Positions 50,560 through 59,619 of a DNA stretch of 64,000 nucleotides are shown here, piece by piece. This stretch comes from CAISIP01 sp043759735 (lineage in GTDB: Bacteria; Pseudomonadota; Gammaproteobacteria; Burkholderiales; Burkholderiaceae_C). The position numbers were made by a program, and so were the translations under genes. The DNA lies in assembly GCA_043759735.1 (NCBI GenBank), contig JAYUQC010000073.1:25729-89728 (forward strand), given 5' to 3'. How positions within the stretch are numbered: position 1 is the stretch's first letter; the number at the start of each line of letters is the position of its first letter. Below the pieces are notes generated by a model that saw only the letters and a list, made by a program, of their open reading frames with translations, had not been told where the DNA came from and did not search any database.

Positions 50560-52432
50560 TTCGCTGTTGGGACTCCCTCGCGTAGGCAAACAAGGCGCGG
50601 TCATATTACTGGATGTCGGTTTGTCGCTGCTGGCTACTTGGCTGGCATTTAGCTTGCGACTGGAAACCCTGCATTGGCCGACCAGCACCCAATGGTGGGT
50701 ATATCTGTTGGCTCCGGCCCTGTCGGTTCCAGTCTTCATCCGGCTCGGGCTGTACCGTGCGATTTTTCGCTACACGGGGATCGACGCCTTGCTGGCTATT
50801 GCGAAGGCGGTCGCGTTGTACGCCAGTGTGCTGTTCGCGATCGTGCTGTGGCAACACGGACTGTCCGGAGTTCCGCGCAGCGTAGGTGTCCTGCAGCCGC
50901 TGGTGTTTTTGTTGCTGGCGGGTGGCAGCCGCGCCATGGCCAGGTTCTGGCTTGCGGGAATCGGCCCGGGCCGCATCATCGTCGACGGCCGGGTTCTGAT
51001 CTATGGCGCGGGCGAGGCAGGTGTGCAAACGGCCGCTGCGATCTCCAATGCAAGGCAGTTTCATCTTGTCGGTTTTCTCGACGATGCGAAGGCCAAGGTC
51101 GGTCGCAGCATCAATGGTGCGACCGTGTATTCGCCATCGGAAACGGAAGGATTGGTCGCACGTCACGGCGTGACCGATATTCTGCTTGCCCTGCCTAGTG
51201 TGTCGCGCGAGCGGCGCAATGTGATCATCAAAAGCCTCAGCGCCTTGCCGGTGCACGTACGTACCTTGCCCGGGATGTCGGATCTGGCCAGCGGGCGCGT
51301 TACGCTGCGCGATCTCAAGGAGCTCGATGTCGAGGATCTGCTGGCACGCGATCCGACGGGCGTGGACCAGTCGCTGCTGGCCGGAAGGATCGCACATCAG
51401 GTGGTGCTGGTCACCGGTGCCGGTGGCAGCATCGGCAGCGAGTTGTGCCGCCAAATTGCACAGCAACAACCGGCGCAACTCGTACTGTTTGACCACAACG
51501 AGTTCGGCCTGTACACCATCCAGCAGGAGCTGCTGGCGCTGTGCAAGGCCAAGAGCCTGCAGGTGGACATCGTGGCATTGCTGGGCAGTGTGCGCGATTT
51601 GCGCCGGCTGCAGGATGTGTTTGCACGTTATCGACCGGGCTGGGTTTACCATGCCGCTGCCTACAAGCATGTGCCGATGGTGGAGAGCAACTCGGCCGAA
51701 GGCATTGCCAACAATGTGTTCGGCACCTGGAACGTGGCGCGTGCGGCGATCGACAACCAGGTCGCCAACCTGGTGCTGGTGTCCACCGACAAGGCGGTGC
51801 GGCCGACCAACATCATGGGCGCCAGCAAGCGCATGGCCGAAATGGTGTTGCAGGGCTTGTCGGCGGTTGGTGGCCAGACCCGTTTTTGCATGGTCCGATT
51901 CGGCAACGTGCTCGGCTCCAGCGGCAGTGTGGTGCCTCTGTTCCGCGCCCAGTTGGCCAGCGGCGGGCCGTTGACGGTGACGCACCACGAGGTGACGCGT
52001 TATTTCATGACCATTCCCGAGGCCGCCCAACTGGTGCTCTACGCCGGTGCGATGGCCAAGGGCGGCGAAGTGTTCGTGCTCGACATGGGCAAGCCGGTCA
52101 AGATCATGGACCTGGCGCGGCGCATGATCGACTTGTCGGGGCTGAGCGTGCGCGACCAAGCCAACCCGGGCGGCGACATCGCGATCGAGATAACCGGCCT
52201 GCGTCCGGGAGAGAAACTCTACGAAGAATTGCTCATCGGCGACAACCCGGCGCCGACCGGGCATCCGCGGATCATGAAGGCGCATGAGGAGTTCCTGCCC
52301 TGGCACCAACTCGAGGCGCAGCTCGAGATGCTGCGCAACGCGGTCCAGCGCGACGACGTGGACGCGATCAAGTCGGTGTTGACCACCTGCGTGCACGGTT
52401 ACGTGGAGTCCGACTTCGGCAACCTGACGTGA
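50540..52432 (+). CDS. wbpM: WbpM-type membrane-bound UDP-GlcNAc 4,6-dehydratase
   Basis: A 630-residue protein of the WbpM/PglF/CapD type. Four hydrophobic segments occupy about residues 10-150. A first nucleotide-binding domain has GAGEAGVQTAAAI, and the catalytic SDR domain has VTGAGGSIGSELC, HAAAYKHVPMVE and STDKAVRPTNIMGASKRMAE with the Lys that replaces the usual YxxxK pattern. It would form UDP-4-keto-6-deoxy-GlcNAc, the substrate of the C4-reductase at 47370. It overlaps the ligase gene by 20 bases and is the last gene of the cluster. Confidence 0.93.
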   Translation: MTMRWRDSLLGLPRVGKQGAVILLDVGLSLLATWLAFSLRLETLHWPTSTQWWVYLLAPALSVPVFIRLGLYRAIFRYTGIDALLAIAKAVALYASVLFAIVLWQHGLSGVPRSVGVLQPLVFLLLAGGSRAMARFWLAGIGPGRIIVDGRVLIYGAGEAGVQTAAAISNARQFHLVGFLDDAKAKVGRSINGATVYSPSETEGLVARHGVTDILLALPSVSRERRNVIIKSLSALPVHVRTLPGMSDLASGRVTLRDLKELDVEDLLARDPTGVDQSLLAGRIAHQVVLVTGAGGSIGSELCRQIAQQQPAQLVLFDHNEFGLYTIQQELLALCKAKSLQVDIVALLGSVRDLRRLQDVFARYRPGWVYHAAAYKHVPMVESNSAEGIANNVFGTWNVARAAIDNQVANLVLVSTDKAVRPTNIMGASKRMAEMVLQGLSAVGGQTRFCMVRFGNVLGSSGSVVPLFRAQLASGGPLTVTHHEVTRYFMTIPEAAQLVLYAGAMAKGGEVFVLDMGKPVKIMDLARRMIDLSGLSVRDQANPGGDIAIEITGLRPGEKLYEELLIGDNPAPTGHPRIMKAHEEFLPWHQLEAQLEMLRNAVQRDDVDAIKSVLTTCVHGYVESDFGNLT

Positions 52433-52456
52433 CCCGGCGCATGGTGATGTTGCACA

Positions 52457-52471
52457 ATGATGCGTCATCAT
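52457..52471. repeat. Small perfect inverted repeat upstream of argB
   Basis: ATGATG-CGT-CATCAT lies in the 58-base gap between wbpM and argB, 20 bases before the argB start. It could be an operator or a chance dyad; no T-run follows, so it is not a clear terminator. Confidence 0.3.
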
Positions 52472-52490
52472 CCTCGAACGCAATCCCACC

Positions 52491-53381
52491 ATGACCGACA
52501 CCTCGCACATCGCGTTGCGCGACAAGGCAGAGATCCTCGCGCTGGCACTGCCGTATATCCGCAAGTTCCACGGCAAGACCATGGTCATCAAGTACGGCGG
52601 CAACGCCATGACCGACCCCGGCCTGCAGGCCGATTTCGCCGAGGATGTAGTGCTGCTCAAACTGGTGGGCATCAACCCGGTGGTGGTGCACGGTGGCGGC
52701 CCGCAGATCGAGAACGCGCTGCAGCGTCTGGGCAAGAAGGGTGAGTTCATCCAGGGCATGCGGGTCACCGATGCCGAGACCATGGAAGTGGTGGAATGGG
52801 TGCTCGGCGGCCAGGTGCAGCAGGACATTGTGGGGCTGATCAACCAGGCCGGCGGCAAGGCGGTCGGACTGACCGGCCGTGACGGCGCGATGATCCGCGC
52901 GCGCAAGCTCAAGATGCTCGATAACCAGGACCCGACCCGCGAGCATGACGTCGGCCAGGTGGGCGACATCGTCAGCATCGACCCCAGCGTGGTGCGTGCG
53001 TTGCAGGAGGACGCCTTCATTCCGGTCATCACCCCGATCGGGTTCGGCGATGACAACGAGAGCTTCAACATCAATGCCGATGTCGTGGCCGGCAAACTGG
53101 CCATGGTGCTGGCGGCCGAGAAATTATTGCTGCTGACCAACACGCCCGGTGTGCTGGACAAGCATGGCAATCTGTTGACCGACCTTTCCGCACGCGAGAT
53201 CGACGCGATGTTCGCCGATGGCACATTGAGTGGCGGCATGTTGCCCAAGATCGCGTCAGCGCTGGACGCCGCAAAAAGTGGCGTGGCGTCGGTGCACATC
53301 ATCGACGGTCGCGTGCCGCACGCGCTGCTGCTGGAGATTCTGACCGACCAACCTTTTGGAACCATGATCCGGTCCCACTGA
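52491..53381 (+). CDS. argB: Acetylglutamate kinase
   Basis: Phosphorylates N-acetyl-L-glutamate with ATP in arginine biosynthesis, in the cytoplasm. The 296-residue protein has MVIKYGGNAM (glycine-rich phosphate loop with catalytic Lys), VVVHGGGPQI and the C-terminal LSGGMLPKI and ASALDAAKSGV. Length and motifs match proteobacterial ArgB, including an N-terminal helix seen in arginine-sensitive forms. It marks the return to core genes after the polysaccharide cluster. Confidence 0.97.
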   Translation: MTDTSHIALRDKAEILALALPYIRKFHGKTMVIKYGGNAMTDPGLQADFAEDVVLLKLVGINPVVVHGGGPQIENALQRLGKKGEFIQGMRVTDAETMEVVEWVLGGQVQQDIVGLINQAGGKAVGLTGRDGAMIRARKLKMLDNQDPTREHDVGQVGDIVSIDPSVVRALQEDAFIPVITPIGFGDDNESFNINADVVAGKLAMVLAAEKLLLLTNTPGVLDKHGNLLTDLSAREIDAMFADGTLSGGMLPKIASALDAAKSGVASVHIIDGRVPHALLLEILTDQPFGTMIRSH

Positions 53382-53442
53382 AATCAGCCGTAAGACCAGG
53401 TGACGGTATGCGAGAATAAAAATCCACCCCTTGCTTGCAACC

Positions 53443-54108
53443 ATGCCCGACGCCCAGATCAGTCCCAGCGCAGCCGACACGGCTGGTGATGTCTCACCCG
53501 TCACCCGCAAGCGGCCCAAACCCGGTGAGCGGCGCATCCAGATCCTGCAGGCGCTGGCTGAAATGCTCGAACAGCCGGGCGCCGATCGCATCACCACGGC
53601 AGCGCTGGCGGCGCGACTGGGCGTCAGCGAAGCCGCCCTGTATCGGCATTTCGCCAGCAAGGCGCAGATGTTTGAAGGGCTGATCGAGTTTATCGAACAA
53701 AGCGTGTTCACACTGGTGAACCAGATCGCCGATCGTGAGCAAGCCGATGCGCACACTGAGGCCGCCCCTGTGCCGCGCCAGGCTGCCAGAGTAGTCGCGA
53801 TGGTGTTGCAGTTTGCGGAAAAGAATCCCGGCATGACACGGGTCATGGTCGGCGATGCGCTGGTGTTCGAGAACGCGCGCCTGCAGCTGCGCATGAACCA
53901 GTTCTTTGACAAGATTGAATCCATGCTCAAGCAGGGCCTGCGATCGGTGGCCGACGAAGGGGGGTCCGCCACTCCCAGCCTGGATGCACAAGTCGTAGCC
54001 TCGGCGCTGACGGCGTTTTTGGTTGGACGGCTGCATCGGTATGCGCGTTCAGGCTTCAAGCGGTTGCCCTCCGAGCACCTGGACGCGAGCCTGGCGCTGA
54101 TGCTGTAG
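53443..54108 (+). CDS. slmA: Nucleoid occlusion factor SlmA (TetR family)
   Basis: A 221-residue TetR-type protein. The helix-turn-helix ITTAALAARLGVSEAALYRH is followed by FASKAQMFEGLIEFIEQ, the SlmA-specific continuation. SlmA binds sites over the chromosome and blocks FtsZ ring formation over DNA. The ATG at 53443 gives an N-terminal tail of about 25 residues before the DNA-binding domain; an in-frame start at 53431 is less likely. It follows argB by 61 bases and converges with the catabolic operon. Confidence 0.92.
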   Translation: MPDAQISPSAADTAGDVSPVTRKRPKPGERRIQILQALAEMLEQPGADRITTAALAARLGVSEAALYRHFASKAQMFEGLIEFIEQSVFTLVNQIADREQADAHTEAAPVPRQAARVVAMVLQFAEKNPGMTRVMVGDALVFENARLQLRMNQFFDKIESMLKQGLRSVADEGGSATPSLDAQVVASALTAFLVGRLHRYARSGFKRLPSEHLDASLALML

Positions 54109-54202
54109 CGATCGACAGGTTGCCGGGTTGGCGTGGCACCCGCGGTGGTATGCCGGGCACTTGCCGGCGCCACAGACCGGCGGCCATGGCGGCGATTGCC
54201 TC

Positions 54203-55267
54203 TCAGGCCTCGACGACAAAGCCGGCCTTCCCCCCCGCATCGACGATCGCCGCCCAGGTGTTGTCGTCCACCACGATGCCATCGCGCTCGCGCGCGATGC
54301 GCGCTGCGCGCTCGGGGTCTCCGGCGATCAACACGCCGCCGGACCCGCCTTGCGGCTGCGGGCTCTGCTTGAGCCAGGTGATGAACTCCGCGGCTTCATG
54401 CTCGAAACTCGCGCGCGTGCCCAACTTGTCGGGGTCGATCAGGATCGTCAGCATGCTGTTGAGCACCGCGGCGCGGCCGTCGGTTTCGCCGCGCCAGGTG
54501 GCGCCGCCGGACAGGGCGCCGCCCAGCAATTCACATGCCACGGCCATGCCGTAGCCCTTGTGTTCACCAAAGGTCATCAGCGCGCCGAACAGGCCGTTGG
54601 CCTGCGGCACGACGACGACGCCGGGGTCGGTCGTGGGCCGGCCCTCGGAGTCGATCAGGTAACCCGGCGGGACCGTGCGGCCTTCGTTGTGGGCCACGCG
54701 CATCTTGCCCTGGGCGACCCGGCTGGTGGCGAAGTCGAGCACGAACGGCGGCTGGTTCTTCAGCGGAATGCCGATGCAGCAGGGGTTGGTGCCGAAACGC
54801 CCGTCACCGCCACCCCAGGGCGCGACGATGGGGCGGGCGATGACGTTGACGAAATGGATCGACACCAGTCCGTTGGCTACCGCCATCTCGCTGAAGTGGC
54901 CGATGCGCCCCAGGTGGTGGGCACTCTTGACGGTCATGATGCAGCTGCCGTGATTCTTTGCCCGCTCCATGCCTAGCGCCATGGACTGTTCGCCGATCAC
55001 CTGGCCATAACCGTGCCCGCCGTCGATGGTCAGCAGCGTGCCGGTGTCGAGCATGACCTTGGCGCTGGTGTTGGGGGCGAGGCCTCCTTCGAGCACCGCG
55101 TCGACATAGCGCGGCAACATGCCCACGCCGTGGGAGTCATGACCGCTGAGGTTGGCCAGCACCAGGTTGTGGGCGATGGTGGCGGCCTCGGCGGCCGAGC
55201 TGCCAATGGCAATAAGAATGTTCGCGACGCTCAAGCGCAGGGCGCCGGCCTGGAGGATCTTGGACAT
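54203..55267 (-). CDS. Malate/L-lactate dehydrogenase family oxidoreductase (Ldh2)
   Basis: A 354-residue NAD(P)-dependent 2-hydroxyacid/2-ketoacid oxidoreductase of the Ldh2 family, unrelated to classical LDH. Typical features are SGHDSHGVGMLPRY with the catalytic His, HHLGRIGHF, GGGDGRFGTNP and GEHKGYGMAV. Possible substrates include malate, lactate, 2,3-diketogulonate-like acids or a sugar-acid intermediate. It is the last gene of the - strand operon, 136 bases after the UxaA-type gene, and may use a product of that pathway. Confidence 0.88.
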   Translation of the reverse strand: MSKILQAGALRLSVANILIAIGSSAAEAATIAHNLVLANLSGHDSHGVGMLPRYVDAVLEGGLAPNTSAKVMLDTGTLLTIDGGHGYGQVIGEQSMALGMERAKNHGSCIMTVKSAHHLGRIGHFSEMAVANGLVSIHFVNVIARPIVAPWGGGDGRFGTNPCCIGIPLKNQPPFVLDFATSRVAQGKMRVAHNEGRTVPPGYLIDSEGRPTTDPGVVVVPQANGLFGALMTFGEHKGYGMAVACELLGGALSGGATWRGETDGRAAVLNSMLTILIDPDKLGTRASFEHEAAEFITWLKQSPQPQGGSGGVLIAGDPERAARIARERDGIVVDDNTWAAIVDAGGKAGFVVEA

Positions 55268-55403
55268 GGTGGGCTATGGATAGGGTTGTGGTCGGGTCGC
55301 TTTGCCGCTGATCTGGCGCCAGTCCTTGCGCTTGTGTGCTGGCTCGATCGCTGAACGCGTTCGATCGGCGTATCACATGCGGGTGGGGTGCGTGGGTCGT
55401 GGA

Positions 55404-56933
55404 TTACATCACTGCGCCGACCTGCCAAGGCACAAACTCGTTCTGGCCATAGCCGTGCCGCTCGCTCTTGCTGGCACTGCCCGAGGCGGTGGCCAGCACC
55501 AAATCGAAAATGCGCTGGCCCATCTCGGCCACCGAGCAGCTGCCGTCGATGATCTCGCCGCAGTTGATGTCCATGTCGTCTTCCTGGCGTTGCCACAGGC
55601 GGGTGTTGGTTGCCAGCTTGAGCGAGGGCGATGGTGCGCAGCCGTAGGCCGAGCCGCGGCCGGTGGTGAAGCATATGAGGTTGGCGCCGCCGGCCACCTG
55701 GCCGGTGGCCGAGACGGGGTCGTAGCCGGGGGTGTCCATGTAGACGAAGCCGTGCGCGGCCACAGGCTGCGCGAATTCGTAGACGGCTTCGAGTCTCGTG
55801 GTGCCGCTCTTGGCGATGGCGCCCAGGCTCTTTTCGAGGATGGTGGTGAGGCCGCCGGCCTTGTTGCCGGCCGACGGGTTGTTGTCCATGCGCATGTGGT
55901 TGCGTGCGGTGTAGGCCTCCCACCAGCGGATGCGGGCCATCAAGGTGTCGGCAACAACCGGGGTGGCGGCGCGCCGCGTCAGCAGGTGTTCGCCACCGTA
56001 GATCTCGGGCGTTTCGCTCAGGATGGCGGTGCCGCCGTGGCGCACGAGGCGGTCCACAGCCGACCCTAACGCCGGGTTGGCGCTGATTCCGGAGTAGCCG
56101 TCGCTGCCGCCGCACTGCAATCCCACGATCAGGTGCGACGCCAGCACCGGTTCGCGCTGCACGCGGTTGGCGTCAGGCAGGAGGCTCTTCACCATCGCCA
56201 CCCCGTACGCCACCGTCTTGGCGGTGCCGCCGGTGTCCTGGATGTTGAAGGTGAGCAGCTGCGCGCCTTCGGCCAGGCCCTCTTGCGCCATCAAGCCCTG
56301 AATCTGATTGGTCTCGCAGCCCAGACCCACCACCAGCACGGCGGCGAAGTTGGCGTGCCGCGCGTAGCCGCCCAGCGTGCGTCGCAGCACCTGCAGCTCT
56401 TCGCCTTCGCTGTCGGTGGCGCAGCCCATGCCGTGCGTCAGTGCCACCACCCCATCCACGTTCGGGTAGTCGGCCAGGGCTTCGGGGTGGATGTCGCGCC
56501 GGAAGTGGTCGGCGATGGCGCGGGCGGCGGTGGCCGAGCAGTTCACGCTGGTCAGCACGCCGATGTAGTTGCGCGTGGCCACGCGGCCGTCGGCACGCAC
56601 GATGCCGTCGAAAGTGGCGGGCGCGTCGACGTAGGCGGTGGGCCGGGCGTCGGCGCCGGGCTCGTGGGTGCGGGCAAAGTCGCTGAAGGCCAGGTTGTGC
56701 GTGTGCACGTGCTGGCCCGGCGCGATCGGCTGCGTGGCGTTGCCGATCACCTGGTTGTAGCGGCGCACGGCTTCACCGGCCGCGATGGGGCGGGTAGCCA
56801 CCTTGTGGCCGGGTGGGATCAGCCCGCTGACGCGAACACCTTCGCCGGGCAGCTCGGTGCCGCCCAGCAACTGGCGCCCGGCGATCACCACGTTGTCGGC
56901 TGGATGGATGCGGATAGCGAGGGGCGTGGCCAT
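55404..56933 (-). CDS. UxaA-type altronate/galactarate-family dehydratase
   Basis: A 509-residue hydro-lyase. The N-terminal SAF domain (about residues 1-80) is joined to the large catalytic domain, with YVRADGRVATRNYIGVL-like start (GIVRADGRVATRNY), VNCSATAA, ALTHGMGC, GLGCETNQ and LQCGGSDGYSG. UxaA dehydrates D-altronate to 2-keto-3-deoxygluconate; relatives act on D-galactarate and other aldonates. Both N- and C-domains are in one chain, as in E. coli. It lies 36 bases after the FAH-family gene in the same operon. Confidence 0.9.
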   Translation of the reverse strand: MATPLAIRIHPADNVVIAGRQLLGGTELPGEGVRVSGLIPPGHKVATRPIAAGEAVRRYNQVIGNATQPIAPGQHVHTHNLAFSDFARTHEPGADARPTAYVDAPATFDGIVRADGRVATRNYIGVLTSVNCSATAARAIADHFRRDIHPEALADYPNVDGVVALTHGMGCATDSEGEELQVLRRTLGGYARHANFAAVLVVGLGCETNQIQGLMAQEGLAEGAQLLTFNIQDTGGTAKTVAYGVAMVKSLLPDANRVQREPVLASHLIVGLQCGGSDGYSGISANPALGSAVDRLVRHGGTAILSETPEIYGGEHLLTRRAATPVVADTLMARIRWWEAYTARNHMRMDNNPSAGNKAGGLTTILEKSLGAIAKSGTTRLEAVYEFAQPVAAHGFVYMDTPGYDPVSATGQVAGGANLICFTTGRGSAYGCAPSPSLKLATNTRLWQRQEDDMDINCGEIIDGSCSVAEMGQRIFDLVLATASGSASKSERHGYGQNEFVPWQVGAVM

Positions 56934-56969
56934 GAGGTGCGTGGATGAATGATTGGGTGATGCGCAACC

Positions 56970-57833
56970 TTAAGCGTCGATGCGCGCAGGGTCCCAGGCG
57001 TACACGGTCTGCTGCTGTTCGCCCAGCTTCTCGATGCCCAGGCGCATCACGTCGCCTGCTTTCAGGAACACCGGGTTGGGCTTGATCCCCATGCCCACGC
57101 CGGGCGGTGTGCCCGTCGTGATCAGATCCCCAGGGTACAGCGTCATGAAGCGGCTGAGGTAACTCACCACCGCGGCAGCGCTGAAGATCATGGTTTTGGT
57201 GTTGCCGGTCTGGTAGCGGTGGCCGTTGACGTCGAGCCACATCGACAGGTTTTGCGGGTCCCCCACTTCGTCGGCCGTGACCAGCCAGGGGCCGATGGGC
57301 CCGAACGTGTCACAGCCTTTGCCCTTGTCCCACTGCGGGCCGCGCTCGATCTGAAACTCGCGCTCGGACACGTCGTTGATCACGCAGTAGCCGGCCACGT
57401 GCTTCAGCGCATCGGCTTCGGTGGCGTAGCGCGCCTGGCTGCCGATCACGATGCCGAGCTCGACTTCCCAGTCGCTTTTCACCGAGCCTTGTGGCAGCAC
57501 CACGTCGTGATTGCAGCCCACGGCGCAGCTGGTGGTCTTCATGAAGACGATCGGCTCTTTGGGGATGGGCAGGTTGGATTCGGCGGCGTGGTCGGCGTAG
57601 TTCAGGCCGATGGCGATGAATTTGCCCATGCCCGTCCACGGCACGGCCAGCGTGCCTTGGGGCACGACGGGCAGGGCGCTAGGGTCGAGCGCGCGCAACG
57701 CGGCAAGGCCGGCGGGGGACAAGGTGGTGGCCGTGATGTCGGGCATCAGCGCGGACAAATCGCGCACCTTGCCTTGGGCGTCGAGCAACCCGGGTTTGAC
57801 TTGGCCCTTGGGGCCGTGGCGAAGCAGTTTCAT
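56970..57833 (-). CDS. Fumarylacetoacetate hydrolase family protein, 2,4-diketo-3-deoxy-sugar-acid hydrolase candidate
   Basis: A 287-residue FAH-family protein. GLNYADHAAES, the metal-binding Glu pair in DWEVELGIVIG, Asp in CVINDVSERE, and GDLITTGTPPGVGMG are diagnostic. In L-fucose and L-rhamnose non-phosphorylated routes, this subfamily cleaves 2,4-diketo-3-deoxyfuconate to pyruvate and lactate. The neighbour SDR gene at 57908 looks like the enzyme that would form that diketo acid, supporting this role. Other carbon-carbon hydrolase substrates are possible. Confidence 0.88.
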   Translation of the reverse strand: MKLLRHGPKGQVKPGLLDAQGKVRDLSALMPDITATTLSPAGLAALRALDPSALPVVPQGTLAVPWTGMGKFIAIGLNYADHAAESNLPIPKEPIVFMKTTSCAVGCNHDVVLPQGSVKSDWEVELGIVIGSQARYATEADALKHVAGYCVINDVSEREFQIERGPQWDKGKGCDTFGPIGPWLVTADEVGDPQNLSMWLDVNGHRYQTGNTKTMIFSAAAVVSYLSRFMTLYPGDLITTGTPPGVGMGIKPNPVFLKAGDVMRLGIEKLGEQQQTVYAWDPARIDA

Positions 57834-57907
57834 GATGAGTGTCTGAAGAGTTGTGGTGAGAGATCAAATCATTGGCGAGCGTGGATACGCGGGATGGCGC
57901 CGTGTTT

Positions 57908-58663
57908 TCAGTTCGACCAACCGCCGTCGATCACCTGCGTGGTGCCCGTGGTGAAGCGCGATTCGTCGCTGGCCAGATACACCGCCAGCAGCGCCACCTC
58001 GTCGGCCGTGCCCAGGCGTCCCATGGGTTGGCGCGAAATGTATTGCGCCTCGACCTGCGCACTGGTCTGGCCACTGGCCTGCGCGCCGGCGGCAATGCGA
58101 TCGCGCAGCGACGGCGACTCGACCGTGCCCGGGCAGATGGCATTGCAGCGGATGCCGCGGGTGACGAAGTCGGCCGCCACCGATTTGGTGAGGCCGATCA
58201 CGGCGGCCTTGGTGGTGCCGTAGACGAAGCGGTTGGGCGCGCCTTTCAGGCTGCCGGCCACCGAGGCCACGTTGACGATCGAGCCGGCGCCACGGCGCAG
58301 CATGGCGGGAAGAAAGGCCTTGATCATGCGAAATTGCGAGCGCACGTTCAGGTCCATCGCAAAGGTCCATTCGTCTTCGGTGGCGTCGAGCACGCTGCCA
58401 CCATGCACGAAACCTGCTGCATTGAAGAGAACGTCCACCACGCCCACGTCGGCGGCGGCGGCCAGCACGGCCGCCGGGTCGGTAACGTCGAGCACGCGGG
58501 TTTCGCAGCCGCACTCGGCGCGCAAGGCGGCCAGCGCGGCGGCATTGACGTCGGTGGCGATCACGCGCGCGCCCTCGCGGGCAAAAGCCAACGCCGTGGC
58601 GCGGCCGATGCCCTGGCCCGAAGCCGTCAGCAGGGCGGTCTTGCCTTGAAGTCTGGAGGTCAT
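57908..58663 (-). CDS. SDR, 2-keto-3-deoxy-L-fuconate dehydrogenase-like
   Basis: A 251-residue classical SDR: TASGQGIGRATALAF at the cofactor site, FNAAGFVHGG, the Ser of VASVAGSLKG and catalytic YGTTK. The combination TASGQGIG with FNAAG and RFVYGTTK is typical of 2-keto-3-deoxy-L-fuconate dehydrogenases in bacterial L-fucose pathways. It is encoded 74 bases upstream of the FAH-family hydrolase that would use its product. Substrate is inferred from family and context. Confidence 0.88.
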   Translation of the reverse strand: MTSRLQGKTALLTASGQGIGRATALAFAREGARVIATDVNAAALAALRAECGCETRVLDVTDPAAVLAAAADVGVVDVLFNAAGFVHGGSVLDATEDEWTFAMDLNVRSQFRMIKAFLPAMLRRGAGSIVNVASVAGSLKGAPNRFVYGTTKAAVIGLTKSVAADFVTRGIRCNAICPGTVESPSLRDRIAAGAQASGQTSAQVEAQYISRQPMGRLGTADEVALLAVYLASDESRFTTGTTQVIDGGWSN

Positions 58664-58703
58664 GGTGTCAGCTTTTTAAACAGGTTAGGTTCGGCTCGGC
58701 CGT

Positions 58704-59600
58704 TCATCGGGGCACGATCGTGGCACCGGTCATTTTCTCTTGCGCTTCGACCAGCGAGGCCACCATCTTGCCGCCGTAACCCAGCGCGCTTGCGATCACG
58801 AGCGACTGGTGCACCGCCTCGCCCATCACGGTGGGCACGGCCAGGCCCTCGGCCAGGTGGGTGTAATAGCGGACGTCCTTGCGTGCGTTGTCGAGTTCGA
58901 ACTTCAATCCGCCCAGGTCGCCGTGCAACGTCTTGGCCATGGCCTGGAACAAGCCGCTGTTGACGCCGCCGGCCGACACCACGTTCACCAACTGCTTCAA
59001 GTCGATGCCCGCGCGCTGACCCACGCCGAAGGCTTCGGCGGTGGCGGTGCAGATGGCCTGCGCGATGAAGTTGTTCAGCAGCTTCACGGTGTGCCCCGCG
59101 CCTGGTGCACCGACGTGGAAGACGTTTTCGGCGAAGGCTTCGATCACCGGCTTCAAACGCGCGAACACTTCCGGCTCGGCGCCCACCATCACGTTCAGCC
59201 GCCCGGCCTCGGCCTCGACGGGCGTTCTTGTGAGCGGTGCGTCGACGAGGGTGGCACCCCGAGCTTGCGCTGCCGCACGCAAACGGGCGGTCGATTCGGG
59301 CTCGCTGGTGGAGCAGTCGACCACGATCAACCCCGGCAGCGCACCCCCCAGCAAGCCGATGTCGCCCAGCAGGCAGCCCTCGACCTGCGGCGACCCCGTG
59401 ACGCACACGAAGACGATGTCGCAGTCGCTCGCCATCTGGCGCGCGTTGCGCGCTTCGGTGGCGCCGGCGGCCAACAGATCGGCCACGCGCTCGCGGTTGC
59501 GGTGCACGGTGAGCGTCAACGGGTGGCCTTTGGCCAGCAGGTTTTTGGCCATGCCGTGCCCCATCCAGCCCGAGGCGCCGATGAATCCGATGCGTGCCAT
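58704..59600 (-). CDS. Beta-hydroxyacid dehydrogenase (GarR/3-hydroxyisobutyrate dehydrogenase family)
   Basis: A 298-residue NAD(P)-dependent oxidoreductase. IGFIGASGWMGHGMAKNLL is the cofactor motif, VDAPLTRTPVEAEAGRL sits where the family has its substrate-binding DAPVSGG signature, and GAGHTVKLLNNF carries the catalytic Lys. The variant signature (TRTP for VSGG) suggests a substrate other than tartronate semialdehyde. A reductase or dehydrogenase step on a sugar-acid fragment is likely. It lies 19 bases from the next SDR gene in the operon. Confidence 0.87.
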   Translation of the reverse strand: MARIGFIGASGWMGHGMAKNLLAKGHPLTLTVHRNRERVADLLAAGATEARNARQMASDCDIVFVCVTGSPQVEGCLLGDIGLLGGALPGLIVVDCSTSEPESTARLRAAAQARGATLVDAPLTRTPVEAEAGRLNVMVGAEPEVFARLKPVIEAFAENVFHVGAPGAGHTVKLLNNFIAQAICTATAEAFGVGQRAGIDLKQLVNVVSAGGVNSGLFQAMAKTLHGDLGGLKFELDNARKDVRYYTHLAEGLAVPTVMGEAVHQSLVIASALGYGGKMVASLVEAQEKMTGATIVPR

Positions 59601-59619
59601 GGTGCAGCCCTCCGCGTTG

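Noticed and set aside
1696..52432. JUMPstart/ops element for RfaH-type antitermination
   Set aside because: I looked for the GGCGGTAGC core upstream of the cluster genes and did not find a convincing match.
50606..53365. A 919-codon open frame on the - strand across wbpM and argB
   Set aside because: It lies antisense to two well-identified genes, has low-complexity His/Gln/Arg-rich composition and no recognisable domain. Long antisense frames are expected in GC-rich DNA.
54109..54202. Hairpin at 54152-54168 (GCCGG/CCGGC, 7-nt loop) between convergent slmA and the Ldh2 gene
   Set aside because: The stem is only 5 bp and no T-run follows on either strand, so I do not call it a terminator.
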